From JAHDDW01 sp964648795 (GTDB taxonomy: Bacteria; Actinomycetota; Acidimicrobiia; Acidimicrobiales; SZUA-35), in assembly GCA_964648795.1 (NCBI GenBank), contig CAZYMB010000003.1, positions 122,565 to 186,564 of the forward strand: a stretch of DNA of 64,000 nt, written 5' to 3'. Positions 43,858 to 50,155 of this stretch are shown piece after piece. The first letter of the stretch is position 1. Each line of letters begins with the position of its first letter. A program made the translations under genes and the position numbers. A model generated the notes under the pieces. It worked only from the letters and a program-made list of their open reading frames with translations. It searched no databases and was not told the DNA's origin.

Positions 43858-44156
43858 TTTCATAGTTGATTTGAAGCTTCTACATGCCATTTGCCCTATA
43901 GGACTAGGTAGTTGCTCCGCCGCATTTTACGCGAACAAACCCTAGTGGTACTCTTTGTGTATCGAGCAAATTTCATCTAGGTGCGGGGTCGTATTCAAAT
44001 GAGGCAGAGCAGAAACCTAAAGGTCACACTTCTAGCTGTGGCAATATCTCTCATCGCTTCAGCTTGTGCTATCGGCGGCGGGCAAGCAACAGGTGGACAA
44101 GAAGTAATTGTCGCTTCGGAGAGCGGCGTCGAAAATGATGAAGATAATTCGCTGAG
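43858..44156 (+). repeat. 299-bp perfect direct repeat, copy 2
   Basis: Identical to 42815-43113. It begins in the spacer after lipoprotein 2 and ends inside the NSLSLG motif of lipoprotein 3. It therefore carries the complete promoter, leader and signal peptide of that gene. Confidence 0.97.
43926..43954 (+). promoter_or_regulatory. Promoter for lipoprotein 3 (duplicate of 42883-42911)
   Basis: The same TTTACG-N17-TACTCT pair as before lipoprotein 2, in the second copy of the 299-bp repeat. Both genes should respond to the same signals. Confidence 0.5.
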
Positions 44157-44865
44157 TCTTGGTTTTAGACCTCAGGCAGAAGACGCTGCTACTACTAGTA
44201 CTTCTAGTACTACGACGACCACTACTGGAAGTACCACTACTTCTACGAACTCAACGACCTCCCGCAGTTCGATAACCCAGGCACCGGCCGCACCCAGTAC
44301 TAACCCGACCACAACACGTACCCCTGCTATTGCTTTAACAACTACCGTCCCACGGACACCTGCATCGGTAAATCCGACTACAGCTCCAACAACCGCAGCC
44401 ACGACCACGACCGAAGATGATCCGACTATCGGGCGAAACGAAAACCCGGTCTTCTTAAGGGCAAGCACGGCCCTAACTGGAGGCTTAGTCGTCACCAGAG
44501 CAAGACTTGAGTGCCACGAAAGCTGGGGAGAGATTGAAGTCAAATCCACGCTTTTCGAGGTACAAGGTTCCCGCTTGGTAAACATCGGTGAGGAATCCCG
44601 CAAAGTGCCATGTGATGACGGTCTATCTCACGTACAAAACACAAATGTAAACAACCCTCATGGTTTTGACACCCGGATTATTTTCGAAGACATCCCGAAT
44701 CTCCGAAACGGCGAGTTGGCCACCTACCGAGTTCAAATGCAAGCAAGTGTCCCATCAAGACCTGGCCTAAGTGCCAAGACTCGTGTTTCTGAGCCATTCA
44801 TCCAACTGTTCCACAACATTAGCCTGCCTAATGTTGCCCCAGATGGCTGGGAATACTTCGGCTAA
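43999..44865 (+). CDS. Thr-rich lipoprotein with C-terminal two-cysteine domain (family member 3)
   Basis: About 288 residues. The first 51 or so are identical to lipoprotein 2 because of the 299-bp repeat (lipobox SLIASAC, NSLSLGFRP). The linker is longer, with Ser/Thr runs near residues 60-85 and several TT-x-P units. The C-terminal domain is clearly homologous to lipoprotein 2 (ASTALTGGLVVTR, ECHESWGEIEV, FEVQGSR, VPCDDGLS, VAPDGWEYFG) but differs at about a third of positions by eye. It ends seven bases before the convergent secreted-protein gene. Function unknown; probably a surface or periplasm-like wall-space protein. Confidence 0.78.
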   Translation: MRQSRNLKVTLLAVAISLIASACAIGGGQATGGQEVIVASESGVENDEDNSLSLGFRPQAEDAATTSTSSTTTTTTGSTTTSTNSTTSRSSITQAPAAPSTNPTTTRTPAIALTTTVPRTPASVNPTTAPTTAATTTTEDDPTIGRNENPVFLRASTALTGGLVVTRARLECHESWGEIEVKSTLFEVQGSRLVNIGEESRKVPCDDGLSHVQNTNVNNPHGFDTRIIFEDIPNLRNGELATYRVQMQASVPSRPGLSAKTRVSEPFIQLFHNISLPNVAPDGWEYFG

Positions 44866-44871
44866 GTTCGA

Positions 44872-45822
44872 CTAGTCAGCCGTAACCAACCTGGATTCCA
44901 GCGCCTCAACTTCTATCGTTCTACTGTGGCGAACTTTCATTTGAGGCAACTCTTCGGCTTCTACTGCAAGACTTTCTATATTCGAGGTAGCGGTCACGTT
45001 AAACAGGGTGTCAACTGAGATCTCAAATGGCTCTCCGGGCTGAGAAGCTTGCCTATAGGTGTGCCCACATCTGAAGGCTCTTGAGCTGTAGATCTCGAGA
45101 TCGCCTTCGAATCCGTAAAGAGGACATCCAAAACTAGTTGTTCCAGGTTCACCCGAGTTCCAGACAGTGTTGATTGGCTCAAATGTTACTTCAACATTAA
45201 ATCTGCCTGCACTCGCAGTTGCTGTTTTAGGAGCAAACCATGCCGAGTCGATTGAATAGAATGTTTGAAGGTTCACCAGAGCATTACCTTCAGGAAGAGC
45301 CTTGATGTCAGGTTGAGTGATCTCCAGGTTGGCCCAAGCCTGCGCTATCAATTCAACATAAGAGGTCTCCTCTCCTACAGGAACAACTTGGCTTCCTCCC
45401 CGGCAATCATAAACATGCCATTGCCCAGTTGAAGAAAATGTTCGTGACGAGATGGCATCAAATCGGGTGCCAGAGTCTGTGACTGTTTCAACAAATTGCG
45501 GGCTACCATCTTCAACTATCTGTTCTAGATTAATTGGAATGAACTCATACGGGGCTATGTAGCGGTCACTTGGAGGTTCCAAGTCATCTTGGATCGTATG
45601 GCTATAGTCACAGTCCGGAACGTAGTGATGAAACGCTGGTAGTCGACCACTGTCTTGCACCGCCGCCTGTCGCCCAAAGACCGCATCTGGTTCCAGTGGC
45701 TCTACAGGATCCTGAATGGTGTCGAATCCCAGTCGTTCAAAATCTATTTGCGCTTGCGCCGCGTTGGCCCAACCTGAAATCAAAACTAGTGACACCAATA
45801 AAGACTTAGCCAGCTTGATCAT
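44872..45822 (-). CDS. Secreted PKD-like protein of unknown function
   Basis: This protein of about 316 residues starts at the ATG that overlaps the upstream lipoprotein stop as ATGA. It has a signal peptide (VSLVLISGWANAAQAQ). The mature part contains YVPDCDY, WHVYDCRGG, a segment like the LPEGNALVNLQTF found in actinobacterial secreted PKD-type proteins, and a CGHTYRQASQPGE loop. Several Cys could form disulfides. I place it loosely in that secreted family. It forms a two-gene unit with the upstream lipoprotein. Confidence 0.65.
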   Translation of the reverse strand: MIKLAKSLLVSLVLISGWANAAQAQIDFERLGFDTIQDPVEPLEPDAVFGRQAAVQDSGRLPAFHHYVPDCDYSHTIQDDLEPPSDRYIAPYEFIPINLEQIVEDGSPQFVETVTDSGTRFDAISSRTFSSTGQWHVYDCRGGSQVVPVGEETSYVELIAQAWANLEITQPDIKALPEGNALVNLQTFYSIDSAWFAPKTATASAGRFNVEVTFEPINTVWNSGEPGTTSFGCPLYGFEGDLEIYSSRAFRCGHTYRQASQPGEPFEISVDTLFNVTATSNIESLAVEAEELPQMKVRHSRTIEVEALESRLVTAD

Positions 45823-46421
45823 GCCAGACACCAACTAGAACTGGCCACCTCTTTTGTGGACCACTCAAAGTCGACTATCTTCCAAGTCGGGGTTCGTTCC
45901 ACCAACCTAGCCTCAACAAAGGTCTTAGTAGGAACACTGGGCTCGGCAGTTAGCGGGTCTTGACCAAGTTGAACACCATTGTCGATAAAACATCCGACAA
46001 TGGTGATTTCTAAGTCATTCAGAAGTTCGGGATTGTCTTCGATATCACCTAGGAACAAAGGATATTGAATTGGCGAAAACCAGATTTCTACTCCATCCAA
46101 ATCTTCGTATCCATAGCCTTGTGCCTTCTGCGCATTGAAGTCTTCTGCTATTTGTTCTGAGAATCCTTGGGTTGCGACATTAGAAAAGTCTTCTGCGGTA
46201 GCAGCACGCTCAACATCGCCGAGAACCTCCATTAATGTCAACAGATAGCGCTCTACCTGAGCTTGTGGTGTTGAAGGTGATTCCTCTGACACCGCAACCA
46301 CCGCGGGAGTCGCCACTTCAAACTCGACACTAGTGGTAGCAGGCGCTACAAGGCCTTGTCCGGTTGCGCAGCTAGAAACTACAAACAGCAAAACTATTAT
46401 AAAAATGGTCCGCCAGAACAT
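45819..46421 (-). CDS. Lipoprotein of unknown function
   Basis: This 200-residue protein has a lipoprotein signal with lipobox VVSSC (Cys18). A helical domain (about 55-110) follows, with ERYLLTLMEVLGDVERAA, and then a beta-rich region ending in YRS-type strands (WKIVDFEWSTKEV). It resembles small NTF2-like or Mce-associated-type domains in size only. It overlaps the secreted-protein gene by four bases, so the two are likely made together. Confidence 0.65.
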   Translation of the reverse strand: MFWRTIFIIVLLFVVSSCATGQGLVAPATTSVEFEVATPAVVAVSEESPSTPQAQVERYLLTLMEVLGDVERAATAEDFSNVATQGFSEQIAEDFNAQKAQGYGYEDLDGVEIWFSPIQYPLFLGDIEDNPELLNDLEITIVGCFIDNGVQLGQDPLTAEPSVPTKTFVEARLVERTPTWKIVDFEWSTKEVASSSWCLA

Positions 46422-46465
46422 TAGAACAACATTCTAGTGCCTGGTTAACAAAACTCCCCTAGCGG

Positions 46466-47017
46466 TTAGGCAGCGTTGATTAGACCTATGTCTCCGTCTT
46501 CTCTGCGATAGACGACTGCAGTCAGCCCAGTTTCAGCGTTAGCAAACATATAAAAACCGTGATTTAGAAGATCCATCTGCAAGGCAGCTTCCTGAGGACT
46601 CATCACCGAAAGAGCAAATGTTTTGTTTCTTACGATGTCGAACTCGACGGCTGGCTCATCAATAAGAGTGTCTGGCACAAGTTCAGGATCTATCTGAACT
46701 TTCTCACGAGCACGGTTCTTCTTGTCAACCTTTGACTTGAGTTTGGACAGCTGGCGTTCAAGTTTGTCAACTGCTAAGTCAACAGCGGTAAAGCCATCAG
46801 GAGCCGAAACTCTAGTTCGGATATGGTGGCCGTGGCCCTGTAGCGTCACCTCACAAAATTCTCTAGCGTCGCGTGCCGCAACCTTTTCTTCCCAGAAGTG
46901 CACTTCTGCTGTGTCAATGCCGCTCATGTATTTGTCTAGGCGACCAATTTTGTCGACAGCCTGGCTCTTTAACCCTTCAGAAACTGTTGTTCTTCTACCA
47001 CTTACCCTTACATCCAT
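46466..47017 (-). CDS. hpf: Ribosome hibernation-promoting factor, long form
   Basis: Long-form HPF dimerises 70S ribosomes into inactive 100S particles during stress. The 183-residue protein has the N-terminal S30AE domain (about 1-95), a linker, and the C-terminal dimerisation domain (about 125-183) with KTFALSVMSPQEAALQMDLL and GFYMFANAETG. AGGGG precedes the ATG. It follows comF in the order seen in other actinobacteria. Confidence 0.94.
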   Translation of the reverse strand: MDVRVSGRRTTVSEGLKSQAVDKIGRLDKYMSGIDTAEVHFWEEKVAARDAREFCEVTLQGHGHHIRTRVSAPDGFTAVDLAVDKLERQLSKLKSKVDKKNRAREKVQIDPELVPDTLIDEPAVEFDIVRNKTFALSVMSPQEAALQMDLLNHGFYMFANAETGLTAVVYRREDGDIGLINAA

Positions 47018-47090
47018 TTAGAACCCCTAACTAAGTTAAATTTTGCCAGCTGTTTCTGACACTACCATATTGAGTAGGCAGACGATAGGG

Positions 47091-47666
47091 CTAGTTTGCC
47101 GAAGCTAAACAGACCGCACTCAATATTGATTGGTTCTGCGGATCAAGCAGCCGACGGTAACGCTCTAATGTCATCCCAGTAGTAATAACATCATCGACTA
47201 CTAATACTCTTCCCTGAATAGGTCTTAGCAATCTAAAACTTGGACCGATTCCTCGACCAGCCCGGCTCAAGTCGTGTTGCGAATAGTTGTCAATACGCCT
47301 CACAGTGCGAGAACATTTAACCCCCAGTCTTTTTGAAAGATGTTTCGCTAGCAGTTGTGACTGGTCGAAGCCTCGAGAACGAAAGCCAGCTTTAGATGCA
47401 GGTACCCAAGTGACTAAATCTACTGTTTCTGTCAAATCAACTAGTTCCACTAGCAACTTTGCGAGAGGTTTAGCCATTCTCGTGTTGCCAGCCTTTAATG
47501 CCAGAACAATGTCCTTGAGACCTCCTTCGTAACGACCCAAGGCACGAACGGAACTGTATCCACGAAGCTTAACTTTCTGTGATGCAAATTCTCTTTCAGC
47601 TAGTAGCTTCCGCTCAGCTCGAAGCTCACTGGAAATAGCCAAATGACTTCCGACAAAGAGGTTCAT
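47091..47666 (-). CDS. comF: ComF-family phosphoribosyltransferase-like protein
   Basis: This 191-residue protein has the PRTase core with the PRPP-binding motif VLVVDDVITTGMT and the ComF-type YEGGLKDIVLALKAGN and FDQSQLLAKHL segments. Most ComF proteins begin with a zinc finger of two CxxC pairs. Here that part is missing. A separate 60-residue protein with two CxxC pairs is encoded just upstream. It precedes hpf, matching the conserved comF-hpf-secA neighbourhood. Confidence 0.85.
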   Translation of the reverse strand: MNLFVGSHLAISSELRAERKLLAEREFASQKVKLRGYSSVRALGRYEGGLKDIVLALKAGNTRMAKPLAKLLVELVDLTETVDLVTWVPASKAGFRSRGFDQSQLLAKHLSKRLGVKCSRTVRRIDNYSQHDLSRAGRGIGPSFRLLRPIQGRVLVVDDVITTGMTLERYRRLLDPQNQSILSAVCLASAN

Positions 47667-47717
47667 ACCAATATGATCCCACCAGGGTCTGACAGACGTT
47701 AATAGAAACGTGAACTA

Positions 47718-47900
47718 CTAGTCAATATCTGGATAAATCGATGGGGGCGGACCTGGACTACCGGGCTTATCGCACACCCAGCAATCAGAGTCTGCAGTAC
47801 CAGTCCAGGCAACCTCGCAAGAGGTACAGCTCATGCGTAAGCCGACCCTTCTGAACTTAGGAAGTATTGCCGTTACGCCGGGAAGCTCTGGAGTATCCAT
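47718..47900 (-). CDS. Small zinc-ribbon-like protein
   Basis: A protein of about 60 residues from the ATG at 47900 (TTG at 47918 is an alternative). It contains two CxxC pairs, SCTSC and CWVC, spaced as in a zinc ribbon, and a Pro-rich tail. It lies 51 bases before comF on the same strand. It could be an independent small zinc-ribbon protein or a detached ComF zinc finger. Confidence 0.55.
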   Translation of the reverse strand: MDTPELPGVTAILPKFRRVGLRMSCTSCEVAWTGTADSDCWVCDKPGSPGPPPSIYPDID

Positions 47901-48043
47901 CGATAAAAATATCGACAACTAAAATCCAAACGTGAGGACTTCTTCGGATTCAGTCCAAATTCATTAAAACTCAGCGAAAAGCCTTACAAATTTGGCCTTT
48001 TGGACGAGAGGAATATGTACCCAAATCGCGAGGAATTACTTAG

Positions 48044-48544
48044 ATGGTCAAATCAGCTGAAGCAGGACTAAAGGTTGCTTCCAGCATTGGCCTCTTTGGT
48101 TTCTCGCTCTTCTTACTAATTTCGATTGCAACCTTTTTGCAGCCTGTGTCTGAACTAGCAGCGGAAGAAGATTCAGATAACACGCCGGACGAAGTAGCCT
48201 TCGCATCAGGATTACCTGGGACGACTTTACCCGTGTCGCCAACTTTACTAATTACCACAACGACTGTTGCGACAAGCACAGAATCAGATTCTACTGAGGG
48301 CAACGCCACTCCGTCTCAGGCTACGCCCGATACGACAACACCTGAAAGCACTGAATCAACCGAAACCGAAACCGAAACCGAAACTGAAACTGACGACACT
48401 TCTACAACAGAGACGACTTTGACAGATACAGCTTCGACTGAAACCTCAGCCTCAACAACAGTCCCTGCTCCGACGACTACGGCTACTCCTACAACTACTG
48501 CTGCGCCAACTACAACAGTACCGCCAGCTACACCTGCCCCCTAA
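48044..48544 (+). CDS. Single-pass membrane protein with Thr/Glu-rich extracellular tail
   Basis: The 166-residue product has one membrane segment (about 14-34) followed by a long Thr/Ser/Pro tail. Residues about 102-117 are a TE repeat encoded by hexanucleotide units. GAGGA precedes the ATG. The composition suggests a glycosylated wall-spanning anchor. Its stop overlaps that of the convergent DnaJ-domain gene by four bases. No family is recognisable. Confidence 0.65.
   Translation: MVKSAEAGLKVASSIGLFGFSLFLLISIATFLQPVSELAAEEDSDNTPDEVAFASGLPGTTLPVSPTLLITTTTVATSTESDSTEGNATPSQATPDTTTPESTESTETETETETETDDTSTTETTLTDTASTETSASTTVPAPTTTATPTTTAAPTTTVPPATPAP
48359..48394 (+). repeat. Hexanucleotide tandem repeat (ACCGAA)4 with two variants
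   Basis: Four perfect ACCGAA units (48359-48382) are followed by ACTGAA and ACTGAC. They encode TETETETETETD. Because the unit is a multiple of three, copy-number change would lengthen or shorten the tail without shifting the frame. Confidence 0.9.
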
Positions 48545-49143
48545 CGCAAGCAGGCTCTAACACCAGATCCGAGTGTGACCTCATAGGTGGTCCCTGCAAC
48601 ACATGCTGAATCATCTGTTGCTAGTCGCGCTCCCACCACTACGCCGTCAATGTTCGGGTTGCAAGATACCTCAAGCAAGGTTGGACCTTGAATCACGTTG
48701 ACACAATCCCCCAGTTCAATGCCTCGACCGATGGACCCGCCGGTTGGGGCTTCAGCACCATCAACTGGTTGACCTCCGGTAATGATCGACAAGACAACAG
48801 CGCCGACAATAATAAATGTCAAACCGACCAGAGGTACTGTGACAAACATTCTTCGAGAGTGTTTTGTATGGACATACTCTGCTTCATCTGCGGTCTGGTA
48901 CAAGCGATCCCTATTCAGGAATTCTGGGTCAACTTTGACGCTCGTAGGTCCAGCCCCAGAATTGAATAGCCGCTTTGCTTCAGCAAAGGCATCGTTTAGT
49001 TCGGACATCTTTTGGCTGGCTTCTGGTGGAGCTTCACCTCCAAAAGAGTCAGGATGAAACTCGCGAGCCTTCGCTCGGTACGCAGTACGTATTTCGTCTA
49101 GGTCAGCGGCTGCCGAGACTCCCAGCACTTTGTATGGATCCAT
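48541..49143 (-). CDS. J-domain membrane protein
   Basis: The 200-residue protein starts with a J-domain (about 1-62) carrying the essential HPD motif (His30-Pro31-Asp32). A linker, one membrane segment (about 95-118) and a C-terminal extracytoplasmic domain of about 75 residues with three Cys (GDCVNVIQ, VSCNPNID, ACVAGTTYE) follow. The J-domain should recruit DnaK at the membrane. The outside domain resembles the small Cys domains of septum-formation-like proteins. The -10 TAGCCT lies six bases before the ATG, overlapping the menA stop. Confidence 0.8.
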   Translation of the reverse strand: MDPYKVLGVSAAADLDEIRTAYRAKAREFHPDSFGGEAPPEASQKMSELNDAFAEAKRLFNSGAGPTSVKVDPEFLNRDRLYQTADEAEYVHTKHSRRMFVTVPLVGLTFIIVGAVVLSIITGGQPVDGAEAPTGGSIGRGIELGDCVNVIQGPTLLEVSCNPNIDGVVVGARLATDDSACVAGTTYEVTLGSGVRACLR

Positions 49144-49147
49144 TTGG

Positions 49148-50029
49148 TTAGGCTATCAACCAAATCAGACTCATTAAAGCCGAAGTGGCTAGCTGGGCCT
49201 TTGCGGTGCCTTCTAAAACAGAAATTAGAGCTGCCCCCTTAGCCTTTTTGATAAAGACAAACTGAATAGGCTTAATCAGAAGGGCAAAGCCAGCGAAGCC
49301 CAACACTAACCATCCGAGTGTAGAGAAGACAAGGAGCCCTAAGGCGATAGCTGCGACGCCAATTGTGGCAACGAACAACCACCTAGTCTTAGAGTCGCCC
49401 AACATTACTGCCAAAGTGTTTTTTCCGTCGGCTTTATCGGTGTCAATGTCTCGCAGGTTGTTCGTTACTAATAAGGCAACGGCAAAGGACCCCATTAGGA
49501 CGCCAAGGTCTAAAGACTCCACCGTTAACGTTTCAGCCTGGGCATAATAGGTTCCCATCGTGGCGACTAAACCAAAGAAGATGAATACAAAGATCTCTCC
49601 CAAACCAAGGTAGCCATAAGGGTTTGGACCACCGGTATATGCCCACCCTGCTAAGACGCTGAGGGCGCCAACGACTATCAGTTCTGGACCTACTTGGAAC
49701 GCTAAGACAATCCCAGCGAGACAAGCAAACCCAAAACTATAAAGTGCCATGGATTTAACTAGACCCGCACTAGCCAAGCCTGAACCAACAAGCCTTGTCG
49801 GGCCAACACGTTGTTCGTTATCAACGCCACGTTTACCATCGGCATAGTCATTCACAAAGTTTGTTCCCAGCTGCATACCTACTGCTACCAACAAACAGAG
49901 TGCCGCTCTGTAGAGATTTCCAACCCCATCAAAGTAAGCGAGGGAACTCGCGACCGCTACCGGAGCTATGGCTGCTGGCAGGGTCTTAGGCCGCGAGCCT
50001 TGTATAAATAGTTTTAGCGTGCCTAGCAA
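49148..50029 (-). CDS. menA: 1,4-dihydroxy-2-naphthoate polyprenyltransferase MenA
   Basis: MenA attaches the isoprenoid tail in menaquinone synthesis. The UbiA-family membrane enzyme has about nine helices and the two Asp motifs NFVNDYADGKRGVD and NNLRDIDTDKADGKNT. The frame is open to 50167, which would overlap the divergent gene at 50156. A TTG at 50029 gives about 293 residues, the usual MenA length and N-terminus (LGTLKLFIQGSRPKTLPA). I chose that, but a GTG at 50074 is possible. Confidence 0.88.
   Translation of the reverse strand: MLGTLKLFIQGSRPKTLPAAIAPVAVASSLAYFDGVGNLYRAALCLLVAVGMQLGTNFVNDYADGKRGVDNEQRVGPTRLVGSGLASAGLVKSMALYSFGFACLAGIVLAFQVGPELIVVGALSVLAGWAYTGGPNPYGYLGLGEIFVFIFFGLVATMGTYYAQAETLTVESLDLGVLMGSFAVALLVTNNLRDIDTDKADGKNTLAVMLGDSKTRWLFVATIGVAAIALGLLVFSTLGWLVLGFAGFALLIKPIQFVFIKKAKGAALISVLEGTAKAQLATSALMSLIWLIA
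49150..49155 (-). promoter_or_regulatory. -10 element TAGCCT, leaderless geometry, for the J-domain gene
   Basis: TAGCCT on the minus strand is six bases before the ATG at 49143 and lies over the last codons of menA. It is one of nine elements with this exact spacing. Confidence 0.45.
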
Positions 50030-50155
50030 TTGATCAAACCTAGCTAATAAAGCGAATGAGGGGGCGATGTGCACCTTTGCCTTAAAGACCTTATCCTTAA
50101 ATAGGAACCCTTTGTAGACAATTGGGACCCTTGGCTTGGTTAGGGCCAAACAATC

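Noticed and set aside
42815..44156. 299-bp direct repeat as a mobile element
   Set aside because: It has no transposase, terminal inverted repeats or target-site duplication, and its content is promoter plus signal peptide of the lipoproteins.
44172..44603. Minus-strand 143-codon Val-rich frame inside lipoprotein 3
   Set aside because: The Val-rich sequence is simply the reverse of the Thr-codon linker; no start signal or homology.
46395..46440. Repeated GAAC/AATGTT bases before the lipoprotein at 45819-46421 as an operator
   Set aside because: The repeats are direct, not inverted, and imperfect, so no operator can be supported.
47975..48005. AAAAGCC/GGCCTTTT hairpin before the 48044 gene as a terminator
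   Set aside because: The stem has a bulge and no T-run follows on the strand where it would be needed.
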